A DNA stretch of 64,000 nucleotides from Henricia sp. BOLD:AAB3569 (Eukaryota > Echinodermata > Asteroidea > Spinulosida > Echinasteridae): the NCBI GenBank assembly GCA_037783545.1, contig JBBELK010000573.1:434001-498000 (forward strand). Direction: 5' to 3'. Below, piece after piece: positions 39,337 to 51,200 of the stretch. Positions within the stretch are counted from its first letter, which is position 1; each line of letters opens with the position of its first letter. Below the pieces are notes generated by a model. That model did no database searches. It worked only from the letters and a program-made list of their open reading frames with translations, and was not told where the DNA came from. The position numbers and the translations under genes are program-made.

Positions 39337-42009
39337 AGTGCGCAATATAGAGAGTTTAGGGCATGCAAAATTTGAAGTTCGTCGGAACATTTTTCGACCT
39401 CCAAATTTGCCGACGTTTGGACCACACTTTGACCAAATTGCCGAGCCAAACTGCGGTGCGTTAACGACAGTCCGAATGACTGAGCATGCGCACAACTCAG
39501 GAGTACCCCAAAGAGGTGTGTACAGACAGCCACGGTTTGCGCGAGAGCAGTCAGGAAGCCTCAACCCAGTTGTTTCTAAACTTTGAAATTTCTCTGCCAT
39601 TTCCCGGCGAAAGTCTGTCAATTTTTTATGACAAGTGCGCAATATAGAGAGTTTAGGGCATGCAAAATTTGAAGTTCGTCGGAACATTTTTCGACCTCCA
39701 AATTTGCCGACGTTTGGACCACACTTTGACCAAATTGCCGAGCCAAACTGCGGTGCGTTAACGACAGTCCGAATGACTGAGCATGCGCACAACTCAGGAG
39801 TACCCCAAAGAGGTGTGTACAGACAGCCCGGTTTGCGTGAGAGCAGTCAGGAAGCCTCAACCCAGTTTTTTCTAAACTTTGAAATTTCTCTGCCATTTCC
39901 CGGCGAAAGTCTGTCAATTTTTTATGACAAGTGCGCAATATAGAGAGTTTAGGGCATGCACAATTTGAAGTTCGTCGGAACATTTTTCGACCTCCAAATT
40001 CGCCGACGTTTGGACCACACTTTGACCAAATTGCCGAGCCAAACTGCGGTGCGTTAACGACAGTCCGAATGACTGAGCATGCGCACAACTCAGGAGTACC
40101 CCAAAGAGGTGTGTACAGACAGCCACGGTTTGCGTGAGAGCAGTCAGGAAGCCTCAACCCAGTTTTTTCTAAACTTTGAAATTTCTCTGCCATTTCCCGG
40201 CGAAAGTCTGTCAATTTTTTATGACAAGTGCGCAATATAGAGAGTTTAGGGCATGCAAAATTTGAAGTTCGTCGGAACATTTTTCGACCTCCAAATTTGC
40301 CGACGTTTGGACCACACTTTGACCAAATTGCCGAGCCAAACTGCGGTGCGTTAACGACAGTCCGAATGACTGAGCATGCGCACAACTCAGGAGTACCCCA
40401 AAGAGGTGTGTACAGACAGCCACGGTTTGCGCGAGAGCAGTCAGGAAGCCTCAACCCAGTTTTTTCTAAACTTTGAAATTTCTCTGCCATTTCCCGGCGA
40501 AAGTCTGTCAATTTTTTATGACAAGTGCGCAATATAGAGAGTTTAGGGCATGCAAAATTTGAAGTTCGTCGGAACATTTTTCGACCTCCAAATTTGCCGA
40601 CGTTTGGACCACACTTTGACCAAATTGCCGAGCCAAACTGCGGTGCGTTAACGACAGTCCGAATGACTGAGCATGCGCACAACTCAGGAGTACCCCAAAG
40701 AGGTGTGTACAGACAGCCACGGTTTGCGCGAGAGCAGTCAGGAAGCCTCAACCCAGTTGTTTCTAAACTTTGAAATTTCTCTGCCATTTCCCGGCGAAAG
40801 TCTGTCAATTTTTTATGACAAGTGCGCAATATAGAGAGTTTAGGGCATGCAAAATTTGAAGTTCGTCGGAACATTTTTCGACCTCCAAATTTGCCGACGT
40901 TTGGACCACACTTTGACCAAATTGCCGAGCCAAACTGCGGTGCGTTAACGACAGTCCGAATGACTGAGCATGCGCACAACTCAGGAGTACCCCAAAGAGG
41001 TGTGTACAGACAGCCATGGTTTGCGTGAGAGCAGTCAGGAAGCCTCAACCCAGTTTTTTCTAAACTTTGAAATTTCTCTGCCATTTCCCGGCGAAAGTCT
41101 GTCAATTTTTTATGACAAGTGCGCAATATAGAGAGTTTAGGGCATGCAAAATTTGAAGTTCGTCGGAACATTTTTCGACCTCCAAATTTGCCGACGTTTG
41201 GACCACGCTTTGACCAAATTGCCGAGCCAAACTGCGGTGCGTTAACGACAGTCCGAATGACTGAGCATGCGCACAACTCAGGAGTACCCCAAAGAGGTGT
41301 GTACAGACAGCCACGGTTTGCGCGAGAGCAGTCAGGAAGCCTCAACCCAGTTTTTTCTAAACTTTGAAATTTCTCTGCCATTTCCCGGCGAAAGTCTGTC
41401 AATTTTTTATGACAAGTGCGCAATATAGAGAGTTTAGGGCATGCAAAATTTGAAGTTCGTCGGAACATTTTTCGACCTCCAAATTTGCCGACGTTTGGAC
41501 CACACTTTGACCAAATTGCCGAGCCAAACTGCGGTGCGTTAACGACAGTCCGAATGACTGAGCATGCGCACAACTCAGGAGTACCCCAAAGAGGTGTGTA
41601 CAGACAGCCACGGTTTGCGCGAGAGCAGTCAGGAAGCCTCAACCCAGTTGTTTCTAAACTTTGAAATTTCTCTGCCATTTCCCGGCGAAAGTCTGTCAAT
41701 TTTTTATGACAAGTGCGCAATATAGAGAGTTTAGGGCATGCAAAATTTGAAGTTCGTCGGAACATTTTTCGACCTCCAAATTTGCCGACGTTTGGACCAC
41801 ACTTTGACCAAATTGCCGAGCCAAACTGCGGTGCGTTAACGACAGTCCGAATGACTGAGCATGCGCACAACTCAGGAGTACCCCAAAGAGGTGTGTACAG
41901 ACAGCCACGGTTTGCGTGAGAGCAGTCAGGAAGCCTCAACCCAGTTTTTTCTAAACTTTGAAATTTCTCTGCCATTTCCCGGCGAAAGTCTGTCAATTTT
42001 TTATGACAA
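39040..42009. repeat. Three-monomer repeat, three instances around one extra monomer
   Basis: A cagttgtttct variant in the T run precedes the monomers at 39,635, 40,822 and 41,713. In each case it follows two monomers ending gcgcgag (or gcgggag at 39,040), and the third ends gcgtgag. The last two instances are adjacent (40,228-41,118 and 41,119-42,009, 891 bp each). The first is set off by an extra monomer at 39,931 carrying gcacaattt and aattcgcc. Private changes include catggttt near 41,018 and cacgctttgacc near 41,207. Confidence 0.86.
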
Positions 42010-42345
42010 GTGCGCAATATAGAGAGTTTAGGGCATGCAAAATTTGAAGTTCGTCGGAACATTTTTCGACCTCCAAATTTGCCGACGTTTGGACCACACT
42101 TTGACCAAATTGCCGAGCCAAACTGCGGTGCGTTAACGACAGTCCGAATGACTGAGCATGCGCACAACTCAGGAGTACCCCAAAGAGGTGTGTACAGACA
42201 GCCACGGTTTGCGTGAGAGCAGTCAGGAAGCCTCAACCCAGTTTTTTCTAAACTTTGAAATTTCTCTGCCATTTCCCGGCGAAAGTCTGTCAATTTTTTA
42301 TGACAAGTGCGCAATATAGAGAGTTTAGGGCATGCAAAATTTGAA

Positions 42346-42362
42346 GTTCGTCGGAACATTTT
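42346..42362 (+). other. CENP-B-box-like half site (phase 40-56)
   Basis: Each consensus monomer reads TTCGTCGGAA at phase 41-50. The mammalian CENP-B box core is TTCG, four bases, A, two bases, CGGG. The TTCG and the spaced A match, and the bases between are close to the usual TTGG, but the CGGG part is replaced by ATTT. Two monomers (42,644-42,653 and 44,426-44,435) read TTCGTTGGAA, the exact left half of the common human box, still without CGGG. Binding is therefore not supported by the sequence; it is a resemblance only. Confidence 0.3.
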
Positions 42363-42369
42363 TCGACCT

Positions 42370-42415
42370 CCAAATTTGCCGACGTTTGGACCACACTTTG
42401 ACCAAATTGCCGAGC
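42370..42415. repeat. Internal short direct repeat within the monomer
   Basis: CCAAATTTGCCGACG (phase 64-78) and CCAAATTGCCGAGC (phase 96-109) are near-copies 32 bp apart, with TTTGG between them at phase 79-83. Further CCAAA words sit at phase 109 and 171. This hints that the 297-bp unit grew partly from a shorter motif, and it allows small CCAAA/TTTGG hairpins. The evidence is suggestive only. Confidence 0.5.
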
Positions 42416-42444
42416 CAAACTGCGGTGCGTTAACGACAGTCCGA

Positions 42445-42454
42445 ATGACTGAGC
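42445..42454 (+). other. RTGACNNNGC match in every monomer (phase 139-148)
   Basis: ATGACTGAGC fits the antioxidant response element core RTGACNNNGC bound by CNC-bZIP/small Maf dimers in animals. The Vs variant (gtgactgagc) keeps the match; the ccgattgac variant at 38,286 and 38,880 loses the R. A ten-base degenerate match in a multi-copy repeat is expected by chance for some factor, so function is not implied. If bound, the array would offer about 200 sites. Confidence 0.3.
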
Positions 42455-42461
42455 ATGCGCA
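42450..42461 (-). other. NRF1-like site, one mismatch (phase 144-155)
   Basis: Read on the minus strand the segment is TGCGCATGCTCA, which matches YGCGCAYGCGCR at 11 of 12 positions; the mismatch is T for G at position 10. It overlaps GCATGC and the RTGACNNNGC match. The gagcgtgcgc variant at 31,122 and 35,579 keeps the same score. Nothing in the window shows use of this site. Confidence 0.25.
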
Positions 42462-42538
42462 CAACTCAGGAGTACCCCAAAGAGGTGTGTACAGACAGCC
42501 ACGGTTTGCGTGAGAGCAGTCAGGAAGCCTCAACCCAG

Positions 42539-42596
42539 TTTTTTCTAAACTTTGAAATTTCTCTGCCATTTCCCGGCGAAAGTCTGTCAATTTTTT
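42539..42596. other. Paired T runs, the main length-variable sites
   Basis: Two six-T runs stand at phases 233-238 and 285-290. Most deviations from 297 bp come from these: seven or eight Ts at the first (for example 302, 3,870, 9,813, 12,785, 20,511) and seven at the second (18,484, 30,963, 35,421, 57,743, 59,826, 62,800, 63,691). The lengths are inherited with the higher-order repeats, so they are mostly copied, not random read noise. Each one-base change also shifts or closes the long open frames. Confidence 0.8.
42569..42581. other. Near-palindrome with E2F-like ends (phase 263-275)
   Basis: TTTCCCGGCGAAA is almost self-complementary. Each end is one base away from the E2F consensus TTTSSCGC. 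Its CpGs are a variable spot: cccagcg, ccctgcg, cccgacg, ccaggcg and cctggcg all occur, so the site is not strictly conserved between monomers, which argues against strong constraint. Confidence 0.25.
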
Positions 42597-42603
42597 ATGA
42601 CAA

Positions 42604-44385
42604 GTGCGCAATATAGAGAGTTTAGGGCATGCACAATTTGAAATTCGTTGGAACATTTTTCGACCTCCAAATTTGCCGACGTTTGGAGCACACTTTGACC
42701 AAATTGCCGAGCCAAACTGCGGTGCGTTAACGACAGTCCGAGTGACTGAGCATGCGCACAACTCAGGAGTACTCCAAAGAGGTGTGTACAGACAGCCACG
42801 GTTTGCGCGAGAGCAGTCAGGAAGCCTCAACCCAGTTTTTTCTAAACTTTGAAATTTCTCTGCCATTTCCCGGCGAAAGTCTGTCAATTTTTTATGACAA
42901 GTGCGCAATATAGAGAGTTTAGGGCATGCAAAATTTGAAGTTCGTCGGAACATTTTTCGACCTCCAAATTTGCCGACGTTTGGACCACACTTTGACCAAA
43001 TTGCCGAGCCAAACTGCGGTGCGTTAACGACAGTCCGAATGACTGAGCATGCGCACAACTCAGGAGTACCCCAAAGAGGTGTGTACAGACAGCCACGGTT
43101 TGCGTGAGAGCAGTCAGGAAGCCTCAACCCAGTTTTTTCTAAACTTTGAAATTTCTCTGCCAATTCCCGGCGAAAGTCTGTCAATTTTTTATGACAAGTG
43201 CGCAATATAGAGAGTTTAGGGCATGCAAAATTTGAAGTTCGTCGGAACATTTTTCGACCTCCAAATTTGCCGACGTTTGGACCACACTTTGACCAAATTG
43301 CCGAGCCAAACTGCGGTGCGTTAACGACAGTCCGAATGACTGAGCATGCGCACAACTCAGGAGTATCCCAAAGAGGTGTGTACAGACAGCCACGGTTTGC
43401 GTGAGAGCAGTCAGGAAGCCTCAACCCAGTTTTTTCTAAACTTTGAAATTTCTCTGCCATTTCCCGGCGAAAGTCTGTCAATTTTTTATGACAAGTGCGC
43501 AATATAGAGAGTTTAGGGCATGCAAAATTTGAAGTTCGTCGGAACATTTTTCGACCTCCAAATTTGCCGACGTTTGGACCACACTTTGACCAAATTGCCG
43601 AGCCAAACTGCGGTGCGTTAACGACAGTCCGAATGACTGAGCATGCGCACAACTCAGGAGTACCCCAAAGAGGTGTGTACAGACAGCCACGGTTTGCGTG
43701 AGAGCAGTCAGGAAGCCTCAACCCAGTTTTTTCTAAACTTTGAAATTGCTCTGCCATTTCCCGGCGAAAGTCTGTCAATTTTTTATGACAAGTGCGCAAT
43801 ATAGAGAGTTTAGGGCATGCAAAATTTGAAGTTCGTCGGAACATTTTTCGACCTCCAAATTTGCCGACGTTTGGACCACACTTTGACCAAATTGCCGAGC
43901 CAAACTGCGGTGCGTTAACGACAGTCCGAATGACTGAGCATGCGCACAACTCAGGAGTACCCCAAAGAGGTGTGTACAGACAGCCACGGTTTGCGTGAGA
44001 GCAGTCAGGAAGCCTCAACCCAGTTTTTTCTAAACTTTGAAATTTCTCTGCCATTTCCCGGCGAAAGTCTGTCAATTTTTTATGACAAGTGCGCAATATA
44101 GAGAGTTTAGGGCATGCAAAATTTGAAGTTCGTCGGAACATTTTTCGACCTCCAAATTTGCCGACGTTTGGACCACACTTTGACCAAATTGCCGAGCCAA
44201 ACTGCGGTGCGTTAACGACAGTCCGAATGACTGAGCATGCGCACAACTCAGGAGTACCCCAAAGAGGTGTGTACAGACAGCCACGGTTTGCGTGAGAGCA
44301 GTCAGGAAGCCTCAACCCAGTTTTTTCTAAACTTTGAAATTTCTCTGCCATTTCCCGGCGAAAGTCTGTCAATTTTTTATGACAA
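42604..44385. repeat. Six-monomer higher-order repeat, copy 1 (1,782 bp)
   Basis: Opens with a distinctive monomer: gcacaattt, ttcgttgg, ccgagtgac, gtactcc and gcgcgag. Later markers are gccaattccc (43,161) and gaaattgctc (43,743). All recur 1,782 bp downstream. This copy has private changes at gaaattcg (42,641), gagcacact (42,687) and gtatccca (43,364). Confidence 0.92.
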
Positions 44386-46168
44386 GTGCGCAATATAGAG
44401 AGTTTAGGGCATGCACAATTTGAAGTTCGTTGGAACATTTTTCGACCTCCAAATTTGCCGACGTTTGGACCACACTTTGACCAAATTGCCGAGCCAAACT
44501 GCGGTGCGTTAACGACAGTCCGAGTGACTGAGCATGCGCACAACTCAGGAGTACTCCAAAGAGGTGTGTACAGACAGCCACGGTTTGCGCGAGAGCAGTC
44601 AGGAAGCCTCAACCCAGTTTTTTCTAAACTTTGAAATTTCTCTGCCATTTCCCGGCGAAAGTCTGTCAATTTTTTATGACAAGTGCGCAATATAGAGAGT
44701 TTAGGGCATGCAAAATTTGAAGTTCGTCGGAACATTTTTCGACCTCCAAATTTGCCGACGTTTGGACCACACTTTGACCAAATTGCCGAGCCAAACTGCG
44801 GTGCGTTAACGACAGTCCGAATGACTGAGCATGCGCACAACTCAGGAGTACCCCAAAGAGGTGTGTACAGACAGCCACGGTTTGCGTGAGAGCAGTCAGG
44901 AAGCCTCAACCCAGTTTTTTCTAAACTTTGAAATTTCTCTGCCAATTCCCGGCGAAAGTCTGTCAATTTTTTATGACAAGTGCGCAATATAGAGAGTTTA
45001 GGGCATGCAAAATTTGAAGTTCGTCGGAACATTTTTCGACCTCCAAATTTGCCGACGTTTGGACCACACTTTGACCAAATTGCCGAGCCAAACTGCGGTG
45101 CGTTAACGACAGTCCGAATGACTGAGCATGCGCACAACTCAGGAGTACCCCAAAGAGGTGTGTACAGACAGCCACGGTTTGCGTGAGAGCAGTCAGGAAG
45201 CCTCAACCCAGTTTTTTCTAAACTTTGAAATTTCTCTGCCATTTCCCGGCGAAAGTCTGTCAATTTTTTATGACAAGTGCGCAATATAGAGAGTTTAGGG
45301 CATGCAAAATTTGAAGTTCGTCGGAACATTTTTCGACCTCCAAATTTGCCGACGTTTGGACCACACTTTGACCAAATTGCCGAGCCAAACTGCGGTGCGT
45401 TAACGACAGTGCCAATGACTGAGCATGCGCACAACTCAGGAGTACCCCAAAGAGGTGTGTACAGACAGCCACGGTTTGCGTGAGAGCAGTCAGGAAGCCT
45501 CAACCCAGTTTTTTCTAAACTTTGAAATTGCTCTGCCATTTCCCGGCGAAAGTCTGTCAATTTTTTATGACAAGTGCGCAATATAGAGAGTTTAGGGCAT
45601 GCAAAATTTGAAGTTCGTCGGAACATTTTTCGACCTCCAAATTTGCCGACGTTTGGACCACACTTTGACCAAATTGCCGAGCCAAACTGCGGTGCGTTAA
45701 CGACAGTCCGAATGACTGAGCATGCGCACAACTCAGGAGTACCCCAAAGAGGTGTGTACAGACAGCCACGGTTTGCGTGAGAGCAGTCAGGAAGCCTCAA
45801 CCCAGTTTTTTCTAAACTTTGAAATTTCTCTGCCATTTCCCGGCGAAAGTCTGTCAATTTTTTATGACAAGTGCGCAATATAGAGAGTTTAGGGCATGCA
45901 AAATTTGAAGTTCGTCGGAACATTTTTCGACCTCCAAATTTGCCGACGTTTGGACCACACTTTGACCAAATTGCCGAGCCAAACTGCGGTGCGTTAACGA
46001 CAGTCCGAATGACTGAGCATGCGCACAACTCAGGAGTACCCCAAAGAGGTATGTACAGACAGCCACGGTTTGCGTGAGAGCAGTCAGGAAGCCTCAACCC
46101 AGTTTTTTCTAAACTTTGAAATTTCTCTGCCATTTCCCGGCGAAAGTCTGTCAATATTTTTATGACAA
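44386..46168. repeat. Six-monomer higher-order repeat, copy 2 (1,783 bp)
   Basis: Same marker order as 42,604-44,385 at a spacing of 1,782 bp. Private changes are acagtgccaatg (45,407), ggtatgtac (46,049) and an altered T run (caatattttta, 46,154), which adds one base. About half a dozen differences in 1.8 kb make this pair clearly more diverged than the 10.7-kb pair, hence older or less homogenised. Confidence 0.92.
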
Positions 46169-48249
46169 GTGCGCAATATAGAGAGTTTAGGGCATGCAAA
46201 ATTTGAAGTTCGTCGGAACATTTTTCGACCTCCAAATTTGCCGACGTTTGGACCACACTTTGACCAAATTGCCGAGCCAAACTGCGGTGCGTTAACGACA
46301 GTCCGAATGACTGAGCATGCGCACAACTCAGGAGTACCCCAAAGAGGTGTGTACAGACAGCCACGGTTTGCGTGAGAGCAGTCAGGAAGCCTCAACCCAG
46401 TTTTTTCTAAACTTTGAAATTTATCTGCCATTTCCCGGCGAAAGTCTGTCAATTTTTTATGACAAGTGCGCAATATAGAGAGTTTAGGGCATGCAAAATT
46501 TGAAGTTCGTCGGAACATTTTTCGACCTCCAAATTTGCCGACGTTTGGACCACACTTTGACCAAATTGCCGAGCCAAACTGCGTTGCGTTAACGACAGTC
46601 CGAATGACTGAGCATGCGCACAACTCAGGAGTACCCCAAAGAGGTGTGTACAGACAGACACGGTTTGCGTGAGAGCAGTCAGGAAGCCTCAACCCAGTTT
46701 TTTCTAAACTTTGAAATTTCTCTGCCATTTCCCGGCGAAAGTCTGTCAATTTTTTATGACAAGTGCGCAATATAGAGAGTTTAGTAAATGCAAAATTTGA
46801 AGATCGTCGGAACATTTTTCGACCTCCAAATTTGCCGACGTTTGGACCACACTTTGACCAAATTGCCGAGCCAAACTGCGGTGCGTTGACGACAGTCCGA
46901 ATGACTGAGCATGCGCACAACTCAGGAGTACCCCAAAGAGGTGTGTACAGACAGCCACGGTTTGCGGGAGAGCAGTCAGGAAGCCTCAACCCAGTTTTTT
47001 CTAAACTTTGAAATTTCTCTGCCATTTCCCGGCGAAAGTCTGTCAATTTTTTATGACAAGTGCGCAATACAGAGAGTTTAGGGCATGCAAAATTTGAAGT
47101 TCGTCGGAAAATTTTTCGACCTCCAAATTTGCCGACGTTTGGACCACACTTTGACCAAATTGCCGAGCCAAACTGCGGTGCGTTAACGACAGTCCGAATG
47201 ACTGAGCATGCGCACAACTCAGGAGTACCCCAAAGAGGTGTGTACAGACAGCCACGGTTTGCGCGAGAGCAGTCAGGAAGCCTCAACCCAGTTTTTTCTA
47301 AACTTTGAAATTTCTCTGCCATTTCCCGGCGAAAGTCTGTCAATTTTTTTAGGACAAGTGCGCAATATAGAGAGTTTAGGGCATGCAAAATTTGAAGTTC
47401 GTCGGAACATTTTTCGACCTCCAAATTTGCCGACGTTTGGACCACACTTTGACCAAATTGCCAAGCCAAACTGCGGTGCGTTAACGACAGTCCGAATGAC
47501 TGAGCATGCGCACAACTCAGGAGTACCCCAAAGAGGTGTGTACAGACAACCACGGTTTGCGCGAGAGCAGTCAGGAAGCCTCAACCCAGTTTTTTCTAAA
47601 CTTTGAAATTTCTCTGCCATTTCCCGGCGAAAGTCTGTCAATTTTTTATGACAAGTGCGCAATATAGAGAGTTTAGGGCATGCAAAATTTGAAGTTCGTC
47701 GGAACATTTTTCGACCTCCAAATTTGCCGACGTTTGGACCACACTTTGACCAAATTGCCGAGCCAAACTGCGGTGCGTTAACGACAGTCCGAATGACTGA
47801 GCATGCGCACAACTCAGGAGTACCCCAAAGAGGTGTGTACAGACAGCCACGGTTTGCGTGAGAGCAGTCAGGAAGCCTCAACCCAGTTTTTTCTAAACTT
47901 TGAAATTTCTCTGCCATTTCCCGGCGAAAGTCTGTCAATTTGTTATGACAAGTGCACAATATAGAGAGTTTAGGGCATGCAAAATTTGAAGTTCATCGGA
48001 ACATTTTTCGACCTCCAAATTTGCCGACGTTTGGACCACACTTTGACCAAATTGCCGAGCCAAACTGCGGTGCGTTAACGACAGTCCGAATGACTGAGCA
48101 TGCGCACAACTCAGGAGTACCCCAAAGAGGTGTGTACAGACAGCCACGGTTTGCGTGAGAGCAGTCAGGAAGCCTCAACCCAGTTTTTTTCTAAACTTTG
48201 AAATTTCTCTGCCATTTCCCGGCGAAAGTCTGTCAATTTTTTATGACAA
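46169..48249. repeat. Seven monomers with scattered private variants
   Basis: No higher-order period is visible. Variants are mostly unique: ctgcgttgcg and cagacacgg (46,466 copy), tttagtaaatgc, agatcg and gttgacg (46,763), atacagag and ggaaaatt (47,060), ttaggacaag, gccaagcc and acaacca (47,346-47,551), ttgttatg with gcacaat and ttcatcgg (47,952). This stretch looks less recently homogenised than its neighbours. Confidence 0.8.
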
Positions 48250-51200
48250 GTGCGCAATATAGAGAGTTTAGGGCATGCAAAATTTGAAGTTCGTCGGAAC
48301 ATTTTTCGACCTCCAAATTTGCCGACGTTTGGACCACACTTTGACCAAATTGCCGAGCCAAACTGCAGTGCGTTAACGACAGTCCGAATGACTGAGCATG
48401 CGCACAACTCAGGAGTACCCCAAAGAGGTGTGTACAGACAGCCACGGTTTGCGTGAGAGCAGTCAGAAGGCCTCAACCCAGTTTATTCTAAACTTTGAAA
48501 TTTCTCTGCCATTTCCCGGCGAAAGTCTGTCAATTTTTTATGACAAGTGCGCAATTCAGAGAGTTTAGGGCATGCAAAATTTGAAGTTCGTCGGAACATT
48601 TTTCGACCTCCAAATTTGCCGACGTTTGGACCACACTTTGACCAAATTGCCGAGCCAAACTGCGGTGCGTTAACGACAGTCCGAATGACTGAGCATGCGC
48701 ACAACTCAGGAGTACCCCAAAGAGGTGTGTACAGACAGCCACGGTTTGCGCGAGAGCAGTCAGGAAGCCTCAACCCAGTTTTTTCTAAACTTTGAAATTT
48801 CTCTGCCATTTCCCGGCGAAAGTCTGTCAATTTTTTATGACAAGTGCGCAATATAGAGAGTTTATGGCATGCAAAATTTGAAGTTCGTCGGAACATTTTT
48901 CGACCTCCAAATTTGCCGACGTTTGGACCACACTTTGACCAAATTGCCGAGCCAAACTGCGGTGCGTTAACGACAGTCCGAATGACTGAGCATGCGCACA
49001 ACTCAGGAGTACCGCAAAGAGGTGTGTACAGACAGCCACGGTTTGCGTGAGAGCCGTCAGGAAGCCTCAACCCAGTTTTTTTTTAACTTTGAAATTTCTC
49101 TGCCATTTCCCGGCGAAAGTCTGTCAATTTTTTATGACAAGTGCGCAATATAGAGAGTTTAGGGCATGCAAAATTTAAAGTTCGTCGGAACATTTTTCGA
49201 CCTCCAAATTTGCCGACGTTTGGACCACACTTTGACCAAATTGCCGAGCCAAACTGCGGTGCGTTAACGACAGTCCGAATGACTGAGCATGCGCACAACT
49301 CAGGAGTACCCCAAAGAGGTGTGTACAGACAGCCACGCTTTGCGCGAGAGCAGTCAGGAAGCCTCAACCCAGTTTTTTCTAAACTTTGAAATTTCTCTGC
49401 CATTTCCCGGCGAAAGTCTGTCAATTTTTTATGACAAGTGCGCAATATAGAGAGTTTATGGCATGCAAAATTTGAAGTTCGTCGGAACATTTTTCGACCT
49501 CCAAATTTGCCGACGTTTGGACCACACTTTGACCAAATTGCCGAGCCAAACTGCAGTGCGTTAACGACAGTCCGAATGACTGAGCATGCGCACAACTCAG
49601 GAGTACCCCAAAGAGGTGTGTACAGACAGCCACGGTTTGCGTGAGAGCAGTCAGAAGGCCTCAACCCAGTTTTTTCTAAACTTTGAAATTTCTCTGCCAT
49701 TTCCCGGCGAAAGTCTGTCAATTTTTTATGACAAGTGCGCAATTCAGAGAGTTTAGGGCATGCAAAATTTGAAGTTCGTCGGAACATTTTTCGACCTCCA
49801 AATTTGCCGACGTTTGGACCACACTTTGACCAAATTGCCGAGCCAAACTGCGGTGCGTTAACGACAGTCCGAATGACTGAGCATGCGCACAACTCAGGAG
49901 TACCCCAAATAGGTGTGTACAGACAGCCACGGTTTGCGCGAGAGCAGTCAGGAAGCCTCAACCCAGTTTTTTCTAAACTTTGAAATTTCTCTGCCATTTC
50001 CCGGCGAAAGTCTGTTAATTTTTTATGACAAGTGCGCAATATAGAGAGTTTAGGGCATGCAAAATTTGAAGTTCGTCGGAACATTTTTCGACCTCCAAAT
50101 TTGCCGACGTTTGGACCACACTTTGACCAAATTGCCGAGCCAAACTGCAGTGCGTTAACGACAGTCCGAATGACTGAGCATGCGCACAACTCAGGAGTAC
50201 CCCAAAGAGGTGTGTACAGACAGCCACGGTTTGCGTGAGAGCAGTCAGAAGGCCTCAACCCAGTTTTTTCTAAACTTTGAAATTTCTCTGCCATTTCCCG
50301 GCGAAAGTCTGTCAATTTTTTATGACAAGTGCGCAATTCAGAGAGTTTAGGGCATGCAAAATTTGAAGTTCGTCGGAACATTTTTCGACCTCCAAATTTG
50401 CCGACGTTTGGACCACACTTTGACCAAATTGCCGAGCCAAACTGCGGTGCGTTAACGACAGTCCGAATGACTGAGCATGCGCACAACTCAGGAGTACCCC
50501 AAATAGGTGTGTACAGACAGCCACGGTTTGCGCGAGAGCAGTCAGGAAGCCTCAACCCAGTTTTTTCTAAACTTTGAAATTTCTCTGCCATTTCCCGGCG
50601 AAAGTCTGTTAATTTTTTATGACAAGTGCGCAATATAGAGAGTTTAGGGCATGCAAAATTTGAAGTTCGTCGGAACATTTTTCGACCTCCAAAATTGCCG
50701 ACGTTTGGACCACACTTTGACCAAATTGCCGAGCCAAACTGCGGTGCGTTAACGACAGTCCGAATGACTGAGCATGCGCACAACTCAGGAGTACCCCAAA
50801 GAGGTGTGTACAGACAGCCACGGTTTGCGTGAGAGCAGTCAGGAAGCCTCAACCCAGTTTTTTCTAAACTTTGAAATTTCTCTGCCATTTCCCGGCGAAA
50901 GTCTGTCAATTTTGTATGACAAGTGCGCAATATAGAGAGTTTAGGGCATGCAAAATTTGAAGTTCGTCGGAACATTTTTCGACCTCCAAATTTGCCGACG
51001 TTTGGACCACACTTTGACCAAATTGCCGAGCCAAACTGCGGTGCGTTAACGACAGTCCGAATGACTGAGCATGCGCACAACTCAGGAGTACCCCAAAGAG
51101 GTGTGTACAGACAGCCACGGTTTGCGCGAGAGCAGTCAGGAAGCCTCAACCCAGTTTTTTCTAAACTTTGAAATTTCTCTGCCATTTCCCGGCGAAAGTC

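Larger units (their letters stand above)
42307..42603. repeat. Reference (consensus) satellite monomer
   Basis: This copy equals the majority base at every position I compared, so it serves as the reference for the phase numbers used elsewhere. It is 297 bp with 138 G+C by hand count and 16 CpG. Landmarks by phase: GCATGC at 24-29 and 147-152, GTTAAC at 123-128, TGTACA at 182-187, T runs at 53-57, 233-238 and 285-290, and CCAAA at 64, 96, 109 and 171. CpG is not depleted relative to C and G content. No tRNA-like, rRNA-like, SINE-promoter-like or transposon-terminal signature was recognised in it. Confidence 0.95.
39618..46364 (-). other. Longest repeat-derived open frame, not judged a gene
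   Basis: A minus-strand frame stays open for about 2,248 codons over nearly 23 monomers because 297 is 99 codons and this frame has no stop in the monomer. The 99-residue unit includes DFRREMAEKFQSLEK and GCLYTPLWGTPELCACS, with seven cysteines, no signal peptide and no domain I recognise. Similar runs are at 52,690-57,954, 60,053-63,007 and 49,083-52,040. Frames end wherever a T run changes length. There is no distinct start, no promoter or splice signal and no flanking gene, and base changes do not favour third codon positions by eye. A repeat artefact is much the better explanation. Confidence 0.85.

Noticed and set aside
42347-42356. True CENP-B box
   Set aside because: The CGGG part of the core is absent in the consensus and in every variant I inspected, so it is kept only as a resemblance.
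42450-42470. Hairpin CTGAG...CTCAG at phase 143-163
   Set aside because: The stem has only five base pairs with an 11-base loop; expected by chance in 297 bp.
42307-42603. SINE or tRNA/5S origin with Pol III signals
   Set aside because: A TTTTTT run is present, but I found no convincing A box or B box at proper spacing on either strand, and no tRNA or 5S similarity.
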